Positions 1 through 6,354 of a DNA stretch of 18,577 nt are shown in pieces. Every line of letters starts with the position of its first letter. Within the stretch, counting starts at the first letter, position 1. Location: positions 1 to 18,577 of the forward strand of contig CAMBXJ010000024.1 of assembly GCA_945871455.1 (NCBI GenBank), read 5' to 3'. The position numbers were made by a program, and so were the translations under genes. This DNA is from Asaia bogorensis. Lineage in GTDB: Bacteria; Pseudomonadota; Alphaproteobacteria; Acetobacterales; Acetobacteraceae. Under the pieces are notes generated by a model. That model did not search any database and was not told the DNA's origin. It saw only the letters and a program-made list of their open reading frames with translations.

Positions 1-508
1 TCGGCAGCTTCCCGAGGATCGCTTTGTTGGCCAGAAACTGGTTGTGGGTCATCGTCAGCGGACGCGTGTCGGTCAGCCTGACCACCGTCAGTTTGGTGCA
101 GGCATTCAACGCATCCAGCGCCGCGGACACATTCGCGGAACTGTCCGTAATGGTAAAGGTCTTGACCAGGGCGGACCCCTGAACACCGACCGCATTGGCC
201 GCCATGACTCCGGTCACGGTCAGGCTCCCGGTCGTCGTCAGGAGCGTCAGCGCCGCCTGATTGGCGACGAACTGGCTTGCGGTGACCGTCATCGTCCCGG
301 CGCCACTGAGCGAAATGGACGCGATCTTTCCCGCGACGGCCAGGATTTGCAGACTGTCCAGATAGGTCCGAACATTGGCGGCCGTGTCAGAGATCGTCAC
401 CGGGGTCATTGCCGGATTGGCCGCATAGGCGGCGACGGCGGCGGCTGCCGTCATCTTGGTCGGAGCCGTCTTTGTCGCGCTGGTCTGCGACGTCGTCACA
501 CGGGCCAT
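1..508 (-). CDS. N-terminal part of a large beta-strand repeat protein, cut by the left edge
   Basis: An open frame reads leftward from ATG at 508 to the window edge without a stop, giving 169 codons. A good ribosome site (GGAG, six bases before the ATG) supports the start. After an Ala/Thr-rich leader (residues 1-35) with no signal peptide, residues 37-115 form one repeat: an ISDTAANV start, a LDSLQ helix, AGKIASISLSG, then TMTVTASQF and GSLTVTGV strands. A second, diverged copy begins at residue 118 (FTITDSSANV, LDALN, LTMTHNQFLAN) and is truncated at 169. This repeat pattern of about 80 residues resembles that of very long alphaproteobacterial surface or secreted proteins, where many copies are stacked and a C-terminal secretion signal is common. 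The C-terminus is outside the window, so type I secretion is only inferred. The specific function is not recognised. Confidence 0.75.
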   Translation of the reverse strand, partial: MARVTTSQTSATKTAPTKMTAAAAVAAYAANPAMTPVTISDTAANVRTYLDSLQILAVAGKIASISLSGAGTMTVTASQFVANQAALTLLTTTGSLTVTGVMAANAVGVQGSALVKTFTITDSSANVSAALDALNACTKLTVVRLTDTRPLTMTHNQFLANKAILGKLP

Positions 509-909
509 TTGCGTCTCCGATAGGGTCGCATTCTGAAAAGCGAGTGCCGCATTGGATAGATCGTCCGCCGGTCGGCTGGCGCGGTTCACACCAGCCCGCG
601 CCTGGTCCCCACCGCCCCAGCAACAGTCAGCCGCTCGGTCCCATTCTGTCCGAGTGCACGATGGCGGTCTCAGCCTTGGCATACGGTTGAAACACGCCAA
701 CACATATCGGTTCCCTCAATGCCATAGCACCGGAGAGGTTAAGGCGAAGTTTCAGTTGGTTGCCCATGCAACAGGCCCGAGATCAGCCGTGACCCACGGC
801 GGCTCCCCGCGCGCCCTTGCCAGAACACGGCACTTCGCGGATGTGTTGGGCGGAAACGTCTGACCCGACCCGCACGCGGGAACGGTCTTTTTCACAAGGA
901 TGACGCATC
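509..909. other. Divergent intergenic region, about 400 bp
   Basis: This spacer separates the leftward repeat-protein gene from the rightward RraA-like gene, so it should hold both promoters. I found no convincing -35/-10 pair on either strand. TTGAAA at 687-692 has no partner at normal spacing. A small inverted repeat, GTTGC-CCAT-GCAAC (759-772), is too weak to call a site. Short overlapping open frames here have no ribosome sites or recognisable products. Confidence 0.5.
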
Positions 910-1647
910 ATGGCCGAGGCCCCCAATACCGACGTGCTCGCGGAGTTGCGCAAGATCGACACGCCGACGATCACCAATGTCGTCGCGACCTATCCGAAGA
1001 ATCCGCTTTGTCTCGGCCTGTACAATCCGTGGACGGAAAACTGGTACACGGACACCTCTATCCGCTGCATCTATCCGGAGATGGGCGCGATCGTCGGCCA
1101 TGCGGTCACCTGCGTGTATGGCCTGCCCGATCCCAACTACACCGGGCGGCTGACCTTCATGGACGTCGTCGACGCGTTGGACGCCATGAAGAAGCCAACC
1201 ATCCTGGTCATCCAACAGAAATGGCCCGCCGAACTGATGGCCAAGGCAGGACTGGCCGGGGAGATCATGGTCACGTCGATGAAGGCCGTCGGCTGCATCG
1301 GTATGCTGTCGAACGGCCCGTCACGCGACGTGGACGCGGTGCGGCGGCTGGACTTCCAGATGCTGCTGGGCGGCGTGACGGCGGGCCACGGCGAGATGGC
1401 CGTGCATGCTGTCAACGTCCCGGTTTCAGTCGGCGGTATGGATGTGGCCCCCGGGGAACTGATCCATATGGATGAGAACGGCGCCGTCAAGTTCCCCGCG
1501 AACCGCGCCGAACAGGTGCTGGAAAACGCGAAGAAGATGCTGGACGGAGAGGCGCTGCATCTGGCCCGCCTGCGCAGTGCGAAAACCGCCGCCGAAGTGC
1601 GTGCCGCCGGTGGTTCCTACGCCGCGAAACCCGCCCCCAAGGGCTGA
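910..1647 (+). CDS. RraA / HMG-aldolase-fold family protein (demethylmenaquinone methyltransferase-like annotation)
   Basis: This 245-residue protein belongs to the RraA-like fold family, which includes the RNase E inhibitor RraA and class II 4-hydroxy-4-methyl-2-oxoglutarate (HMG) / CHA pyruvate aldolases. Many members carry an old, wrong 'menaquinone methyltransferase' label. Visible hallmarks are the N-terminal DTPTITNVV segment (18-25), MGAIVGHAVT (58-67), the substrate/metal Arg-Asp pair in NGPSRD (R139, D140), and the VAPGELIHMDENGAVKFP segment (179-196) typical of the family. In HMG aldolases the Arg contacts pyruvate and the Asp coordinates Mg2+, which is consistent with a lyase. The N-terminal half carries a family-variable stretch (YNPWTENWYTDTSIRCIYPE, about 38-57). 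AAGGA lies nine bases before the ATG. It stands alone, convergent to the kinase gene, with no aromatic-degradation neighbours, so the substrate is unknown. Confidence 0.85.
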   Translation: MAEAPNTDVLAELRKIDTPTITNVVATYPKNPLCLGLYNPWTENWYTDTSIRCIYPEMGAIVGHAVTCVYGLPDPNYTGRLTFMDVVDALDAMKKPTILVIQQKWPAELMAKAGLAGEIMVTSMKAVGCIGMLSNGPSRDVDAVRRLDFQMLLGGVTAGHGEMAVHAVNVPVSVGGMDVAPGELIHMDENGAVKFPANRAEQVLENAKKMLDGEALHLARLRSAKTAAEVRAAGGSYAAKPAPKG

Positions 1648-1678
1648 TTTCGACCTTTCCGCGGCGCTCGGCTCCGAT

Positions 1679-1761
1679 GTCGGTCGGACGGTGTCGGTCA
1701 GACGGTGTCGGTCAGACGGTGTCGGTCAGACGGTGTCGATCAGAGGTGTCGGTCGGACGGG
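1679..1761. repeat. 14-bp tandem repeat, about six copies
   Basis: The unit GTCGGTCAGACGGT is repeated head to tail. 1679-1692 is a variant with one change (GTCGGTCGGACGGT). 1693-1706, 1707-1720 and 1721-1734 are identical. 1735-1747 is a 13-base degenerate copy, and 1748-1761 is again the GGTCGGACG variant. A 14-base unit does not preserve a reading frame and the array sits between two gene ends, so it is probably non-coding. Copy number could vary by slippage. Confidence 0.9.
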
Positions 1762-1802
1762 TTTTGGCGACCGGGTGCCAGACGTGTTGGCGGGCCGACA
1801 AC

Positions 1803-1837
1803 CGCCCGCCTGCCGTCGTGCCGAACCGGCGCGGGCG
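1803..1837. terminator. Candidate hairpin between convergent genes
   Basis: CGCCCGC (1803-1809) pairs perfectly with GCGGGCG (1831-1837). A further GCCG/CGGC pairing (1812-1815 with 1827-1830) inside the loop would extend the fold. It lies 3' of both convergent genes. No T-run follows on either strand, so an intrinsic terminator is only a possibility. Confidence 0.25.
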
Positions 1838-1953
1838 ACAAGTGGAGAAGGCACCCGTCAACTGGCTTGTGGACGGCAATCGGCAAACGCCGCTCAACAG
1901 GGGGGGCGGGGACGCAAATGGCAAACCTGGGTGCGGATGTGCACCACGGTCGG

Positions 1954-4593
1954 TCAAGTCGAACGGAAACCGCCGCCCTGCCGGTGTTCAGCGACCGCCG
2001 CTTCGAACCGGGCGAACGCCGCTCGTAACGTGGCCGCGCCGTTCGGGCGAAGCGGCAGGCCCGTCCGGATCTCATGTTCCTGCGTCTGCGCCTCTCCGGA
2101 CAGGGCAATCGCACCTATCTGCGCCGCCGCTCCTCTCAGTTTGTGCAGCCAGAACAGCATCGATCCCGCATCGGACTCCCGGGCCGCGATATCGACCGCG
2201 TTCATGGCGACGCGGCAGTCCTGCACGAAGCGATCGATGACCTGGTCCGGGAAACTGGAGACCTCTCCGTCGTCCATCGCGGCCAGATCGTTGATCAGCG
2301 CCGGGTCGAACACCGGAAGCGGTATGTCCGGGGTGGCAATGACCGGATCTGGTTCTGGTTCCGGTCGCGGGCCTGGCGCGCCGGCGGATGTCGGATAGTA
2401 ACGGGACAAAACCGAGAGCAATTGCGCCACCGTCACCGGCTTTGTGATGTGGTCGATCATGCCCGCCGCGAGACATGCCTCCCGATCGCCGACCAATGCG
2501 TTTGCCGTCAGCGCGATAATCGGCGTGGCGGGGCGCCCTGAATCTCGCCGTTCCCAGTCGCGGATCTGACGGGTCGCCGCATAGCCATCCAACACCGGCA
2601 TGTTGCAGTCCATCAGGACCAGATCAAACTTGCCCCGCATGACCTGATCCACGGCCTGCGCGCCGTTGTCGACCACGGTCACCTCGGCCCCAAGATGAGC
2701 GAGCAAACCCTTGACGACCAGTTGGTTGACGGCGTTGTCCTCCGCCACAAGGATCCTGGCGCCGGTCAACACCCCCGCGGGGCCGACCTTTGGCTTCGGC
2801 GTTTCCGGAGCCGATGCGCCATCGAACGGCAGGTCGAACCAGAATCGCGTGCCCTGCCCCACCACGCTGTGGACCTGGATGCGCCCTCCCATCAACTCCA
2901 CCAGATAGCGGCTGATAGCCAGCCCCAGCCCACTGCCGCCATATTGTCGGGTGGTGGATGCGTCGGCCTGGGAAAACCGATCGAACACCCGGCCGATGAC
3001 GTCTGGGGCAATTCCGATGCCGGTATCCGCGACGGTGAAACGCCACCAGCCTCTTGGGTCGCCCTCGACCGCGGGCAGCGGATCCACGAGCAGCCGCACC
3101 TTCCCCGATTCCGTGAATTTGATCGAATTGCCCAGCATGTTGGACAACACCTGCCGCAACCGGGTCTGATCGCCGCGTACGCGGACCCCTGACATGGCGG
3201 CCAGATCGGCCACCAGCAACAGGCCCCGCACCGAACAGACCTCCCGGTAGACGCCGGCAATATCGTTCAGCAGGTTTCCGGCGTCGAAATCGGCCTGTTC
3301 AAGCGTGACTTCGCCTTCCTCGATCTTCGCCAGATCCAGAATATCGCCGAGGAGGTCGAGCAAGGTGCTGCCGGCGGATGTGATCGCTTCGACAAGACGG
3401 GTCTGTTCCTGATCCAGCCTGGTGCGGTGGAGCAGTTCGGTGACGCCCAGGACGCCGTTCAACGGCGTGCGAATCTCATGGCTCATGTTTGATAGGAAGC
3501 GCGATTTTGCCTGATTCGCATCGTCCGCGCGGATCTTGGCTTCCTCCAGTTCGTGGTTTCGCCGAACCAGACGATCCGTCAGGGTATCGAGAACATTGAC
3601 GACCGCGGCGACCTCATTATCACCCCGCACCTGAATGGATTCGCCGGTCAGCGCGACCGCCGTCCGCTCGGCCCGTTCGCGCAGGCGCCGCAGCGGGGCC
3701 AATGCCATCCGCAGCACCAGAAGCCCGATCAGCAGGCTGCCCAGAAGAATGCCGCCACCGATCAAGGCAGACCGGCGTGTGCCGTCATCGATCAATCGAT
3801 ACGCCGCGGCGCTGTCCACTTCGGCGAGGATGACATAGGCCTCATCGACGATGACAATCGGCAAGAACACACTGGTATGCCGAGACGCGTCATCGCTGCG
3901 ATAGACTGGTATCTTTGCATGGAACGCTTCGGTTACCGCCGCGATGTCGTGCGTGGTGGACGATGTCGTATCACTCGCAACGATTTGCTCCCGGCGGCTC
4001 ATAAGCGCCAGGCTCGCACCGACAACCCGGCTCAACTCCGAGATGAACGGTCGGTCCAGGGCGACACCGACCGAAATTGCGCCCACGACGGCACCATCGA
4101 TTGTCAACGGCTCGATGGCCTTGATCACCACCCTGCCGCGCTCTCGCATGCTGACGATCATGCTGGTGCCGGTCAGCGCCTCCGCCACCCCCCAATCGGA
4201 CGCCTGGTCGCCAGACCGATCAGGGTCATGGGCCCGGTAGATCACGACCTCCTCTGTATTGACGATTTCCAGCGTCGCCACGCCATCGACCCGAACCGCG
4301 CTGTCGAGCAGGGCCTTCAACCGGGCCGTACTCCGGCTGTCCTTGGCGCGGACTCCCTCTGCCAGGTGGTCATCGTTGGCCAACAGGCGGGCCATGAAGC
4401 GCGCCTGCTTGGACTGGCGATCGATGATCTTACTGACGACATTGCCGAGCGTGCGGATCTTGTCGATTTCGCGGAGGTGAATCGCGTCGTCGAGCGCGTC
4501 GGATGCCAGCCGGTGCGATACGAGTTGGCCCCCGACCACCAATAGGCTGAACAGGATCGCCAAGGTCAAGGTGATGGAGGCCCGGAATAACAT
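1954..4593 (-). CDS. Membrane-bound hybrid histidine kinase with receiver and Hpt domains
   Basis: This 879-residue sensor kinase has the full tripartite phosphorelay layout. The order is TM1 (about 5-25), a periplasmic sensor region of about 245 residues resembling a double-Cache-type domain (30-275), TM2 (about 276-298), HAMP (299-350), HisKA with SHEIRTPLNG (phospho-acceptor H372), and HATPase with N-box NMLGNSIKF (485-493), DTGIGIAP (523-530) and GSGLGLAI (553-560). A receiver domain follows with acid pair E618/D619, phospho-acceptor D662 in MDCNMPVLDGY and K718. Last is a C-terminal Hpt domain with H817 in HKLRGAA, where Arg replaces the usual Lys of HxxKG. All catalytic residues appear intact. 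It starts 43 bp after the binding-protein gene, presumably as one operon, and GGAT precedes the ATG by a few bases. Phosphate should pass H372-D662-H817 to a response regulator not encoded here. The signal is unknown, but may be the ligand-loaded binding protein next door. Confidence 0.95.
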   Translation of the reverse strand: MLFRASITLTLAILFSLLVVGGQLVSHRLASDALDDAIHLREIDKIRTLGNVVSKIIDRQSKQARFMARLLANDDHLAEGVRAKDSRSTARLKALLDSAVRVDGVATLEIVNTEEVVIYRAHDPDRSGDQASDWGVAEALTGTSMIVSMRERGRVVIKAIEPLTIDGAVVGAISVGVALDRPFISELSRVVGASLALMSRREQIVASDTTSSTTHDIAAVTEAFHAKIPVYRSDDASRHTSVFLPIVIVDEAYVILAEVDSAAAYRLIDDGTRRSALIGGGILLGSLLIGLLVLRMALAPLRRLRERAERTAVALTGESIQVRGDNEVAAVVNVLDTLTDRLVRRNHELEEAKIRADDANQAKSRFLSNMSHEIRTPLNGVLGVTELLHRTRLDQEQTRLVEAITSAGSTLLDLLGDILDLAKIEEGEVTLEQADFDAGNLLNDIAGVYREVCSVRGLLLVADLAAMSGVRVRGDQTRLRQVLSNMLGNSIKFTESGKVRLLVDPLPAVEGDPRGWWRFTVADTGIGIAPDVIGRVFDRFSQADASTTRQYGGSGLGLAISRYLVELMGGRIQVHSVVGQGTRFWFDLPFDGASAPETPKPKVGPAGVLTGARILVAEDNAVNQLVVKGLLAHLGAEVTVVDNGAQAVDQVMRGKFDLVLMDCNMPVLDGYAATRQIRDWERRDSGRPATPIIALTANALVGDREACLAAGMIDHITKPVTVAQLLSVLSRYYPTSAGAPGPRPEPEPDPVIATPDIPLPVFDPALINDLAAMDDGEVSSFPDQVIDRFVQDCRVAMNAVDIAARESDAGSMLFWLHKLRGAAAQIGAIALSGEAQTQEHEIRTGLPLRPNGAATLRAAFARFEAAVAEHRQGGGFRST

Positions 4594-4636
4594 TAACGAT
4601 CCGGTTTACATTGGCGTCTGGCCGCGGGTTTGACCA

Positions 4637-5479
4637 TCAACGTGCCTGGGCTGGCGCCGTCCCGACCAGCAGACCCAGATCGGCCCGGATCTGCATGCTC
4701 GCGGGAGATTGAATGAACGCGATGAAAGCCTTCCCGGCCGGCGTCAGATTGCCCAGCCGATAGATCAACCCAAGTTCGAGCCATAGCGGATATTGCCCGC
4801 GTTCAACCGCATCCGCCGTGGCCGCCACCCCATCGAGGGTCAGGTGGACCAGCTTCGTCCGGGCCGCGGATAACGCGGATCGGTTCAGGAACCCGAGACT
4901 GCCGGGAAAGCGATCCAGCAACTCAATCAACTGCGGGTCCAGGTGGACGACCTTGACCTGCTCTGCCAATGAGATTCCCTGAAATTCTTTCAGGACACGG
5001 GTGATGGCCGTGCGGGAGGCGTCGGTTTCCTCTCGCCCGATGGCACGGATCGGACCCGGCTTGCCACCGAGGTCCTGCCAATTGGTGATCTTTCCCGAAT
5101 AGATATCGGCGGCCTGCCGCGCCGTCAGGCCGGCAATGGTCGTGCCGGCGCCGGCCACGAAGGTGACCGGATCCTGACCGATCGGCAGGTACACCAATCC
5201 GCGCGCCAGTTCGTCCGGCTTCAGCTTGCGTCCGACCCGGCCCAGACTGGCTGTCCCCGCTTCCACATCGCGAATCGCGCCGGCGGTGCCCGTGGAGGGG
5301 GGAACGGACACGCGGTGGGCCGACTGCACCTTGTTGAACGCGCCGGCGAATATGGTCAGCATATATTCGGGATTGCCGCTGCCGGGTACCGAAAGTTCCT
5401 CTGCCAGCAGAGGTTGGCTCAGAAGGGACACGACAACGAGGATCGTCGCGCGCGAAAGCCGCCGATAGCCGACTTTCAT
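4637..5479 (-). CDS. PstS-type periplasmic substrate-binding protein
   Basis: From the ATG at 5479 this is a 280-residue protein with a clear signal peptide: MKVGYRRLSR, then a hydrophobic core, with cleavage after about LLA at residue 26. The mature part matches the PstS-like periplasmic binding fold (PBP-like family). It shows SVPGSGNPEYML near the N-terminus, PPSTGTAGAIRDVEAG (60-75, anion-binding loop type), DPVTFVAG, the hinge signature IYSGKITNWQDLGG (126-139), then IGREETDASRTAIT (147-160) and PGSLGFLN (192-199). An in-frame TTG at 5539 would add 20 polar residues in front of the signal peptide and is less likely. No pstC/pstA/pstB transporter genes accompany it. The next gene, 43 bp downstream, is a hybrid kinase with a large periplasmic domain, so a sensory role is as plausible as transport. 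The ligand could be phosphate or another oxyanion; specificity is not determined. Confidence 0.85.
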   Translation of the reverse strand: MKVGYRRLSRATILVVVSLLSQPLLAEELSVPGSGNPEYMLTIFAGAFNKVQSAHRVSVPPSTGTAGAIRDVEAGTASLGRVGRKLKPDELARGLVYLPIGQDPVTFVAGAGTTIAGLTARQAADIYSGKITNWQDLGGKPGPIRAIGREETDASRTAITRVLKEFQGISLAEQVKVVHLDPQLIELLDRFPGSLGFLNRSALSAARTKLVHLTLDGVAATADAVERGQYPLWLELGLIYRLGNLTPAGKAFIAFIQSPASMQIRADLGLLVGTAPAQAR

Positions 5480-5626
5480 TGCAACCGTCCGGTGCCTTGG
5501 GGATAGATCGCGCGCTCCGTGATCCGCACGGGACTCCAATGGGGAACGGGGTATCCGACATCCATCAATGCCATCGCTGTCTTGCCTTCGCCGTCGGGCC
5601 AGGACAGTTCAGGTGCCCGCCGCTTG

Positions 5627-5655
5627 ATTTTGAACAAGCCCTCTTATTGCATCAA
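5627..5655 (-). promoter_or_regulatory. Candidate promoter for the binding-protein/kinase operon
   Basis: On the minus strand TTGATG (5655-5650) and CAAAAT (5632-5627) are separated by exactly 17 bases, each matching the sigma-70 consensus at four of six positions. Transcription would begin near 5620 and leave an untranslated leader of about 140 bases before the ATG at 5479. The call rests on sequence match alone. Confidence 0.35.
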
Positions 5656-5814
5656 GACGTTTCGCGATACCTAACGCTGGGGGCAGTTTTGCCGCCGAAA
5701 GCCGCGCAATGCTGCCGCATGCAAGTGCTATTGCGCCATCCATGGTGCTTCCGCGGTCATCGAAGAACGGTAGGCAAGATGCCAACCCGCCGGCTGGATC
5801 GGGAGTTCGGCGAC

Positions 5815-5850
5815 CGTATCCGAGCGCGGTCGACGTTCGGATACGCTCGG
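5815..5850. repeat. Overlapping alternative inverted repeats 3' of tRNA-Lys
   Basis: CGTATCCG (5815-5822) is complementary to CGGATACG (5838-5845). Overlapping it, CCGAGCG (5820-5826) is complementary to CGCTCGG (5844-5850). The two stems share bases, so they are mutually exclusive. They lie about 40 bp downstream of the tRNA 3' end in its direction of transcription and may be part of its termination or processing signal. There is no T-run. Confidence 0.45.
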
Positions 5851-5891
5851 GAAGGGCGGCTGGCGGTCGGAGTGATGATCGAGGGGGACAT

Positions 5892-5967
<76 letters not shown>

Positions 5968-6077
5968 GGCACCAACGACCGTGAGTGCTCATCTCATATT
6001 GGCAGGGCCATGGCAAGCCACACGCGCGCGGGAATGTCCCGACACGGGTGCTTCCCCCTTCTGAAGGCTGCGCGGTC

Positions 6078-6110
6078 GATAACCCTGCCCTGCTGCCGGA
6101 CAGGGTTATC
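6078..6110 (-). terminator. Hairpin at the end of the pyruvyl-transferase transcription unit
   Basis: GATAACCCTG (6078-6087) pairs perfectly with CAGGGTTATC (6101-6110) over a 13-base loop. The TAA stop of the small downstream frame (6108-6106) lies inside the stem. No T-run follows on the minus strand. Position and a ten-pair stem support a terminator or 3'-end stabilising structure between this unit and tRNA-Lys. Confidence 0.45.
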
Positions 6111-6348
6111 CCGGCGTTTTGCTGGGTGCCGGTTTCGCGGCCCCTTGGCTGGCGGGCGTCTGGGCTGCCGGCGTCTTCTGGGCGGCCAGCGTTTGGGCGG
6201 CCAGAGTCTGGGCGGCCAGAGTCTGGGCGGCGAGCGTCTGGGCGGCCGGCGTCTGGGTCGCGGGCGCCGGGCTGGCAGCCACAGGGGGGGCGGATGCCGG
6301 TGCGAGATTGCGGGGAATCGGAAGGTCAGCCCCGGTGAGCACGCCCAT
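6106..6348 (-). CDS. Small Ala/Pro/Thr-rich protein with AAQTL pentapeptide repeats (hypothetical)
   Basis: An 80-codon frame begins six bases after the stop of the pyruvyl-transferase gene and ends within a strong hairpin. After MGVLTGADLPIPRNL comes a Pro/Ala stretch, then about five AAQTL units (residues 32-56, flanked by AAQKTP/PAAQTP variants), and a basic Ala/Pro tail. There is no signal peptide, membrane segment or known domain. The repeat is encoded by a 15-bp minisatellite. Immediate 3' placement and the hairpin at its end favour a translated, coupled gene, but there is no ribosome site of its own. The plus strand is also open here, which is expected of a GC-rich repeat. Function unknown; it may be a non-genic repeat. 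Confidence 0.4.
   Translation of the reverse strand: MGVLTGADLPIPRNLAPASAPPVAASPAPATQTPAAQTLAAQTLAAQTLAAQTLAAQKTPAAQTPASQGAAKPAPSKTPG
6181..6255. repeat. 15-bp tandem repeat, five copies
   Basis: The unit GGCGGCCAGAGTCTG occurs at 6181-6195, 6196-6210, 6211-6225, 6226-6240 and 6241-6255. Copies two and three are identical and the others carry one to three changes. Degenerate copies flank both sides. On the minus strand the unit codes for an Ala-Ala-Gln-Thr-Leu pentapeptide, and its 15-base length keeps that frame. Confidence 0.9.
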
Positions 6349-6354
6349 ATAGGC

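Larger units (their letters stand above)
1648..1953. other. Convergent spacer between RraA-like gene and kinase gene
   Basis: The 306 bp between the two 3' ends hold the 14-bp tandem repeat (1679-1761) and a GC-rich inverted repeat (1803-1837), both listed separately. The remainder shows no gene with a ribosome site. Confidence 0.6.
5480..5891. other. Intergenic region between tRNA-Lys and the binding-protein gene
   Basis: The 412 bp contain a candidate sigma-70-type promoter for the binding-protein/kinase operon (5627-5655) and overlapping inverted repeats just 3' of the tRNA (5815-5850), both listed separately. Short open frames here lack ribosome sites and recognisable content. Confidence 0.5.

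Noticed and set aside
1679..1761. CRISPR array
   Set aside because: The 14-base units are directly contiguous with no spacers, and no cas genes are present.
1472..2398. A 308-codon plus-strand frame overlapping the RraA-like gene end and the kinase 3' end
   Set aside because: It starts inside the RraA-like gene in another frame, crosses the 14-bp repeat array and runs antisense to the kinase Hpt domain. No domain is visible.
3553..4545. A 330-codon plus-strand open frame
   Set aside because: It lies fully antisense to the N-terminal half of the hybrid kinase and has no recognisable domain.
6119..6352. Plus-strand frame through the 15-bp array (WAARV/WAAGV repeats)
   Set aside because: It is the complement of the AAQTL frame. 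It has no ribosome site and lies antisense to the transcription unit; repeats of 15 bases leave several frames open by nature.
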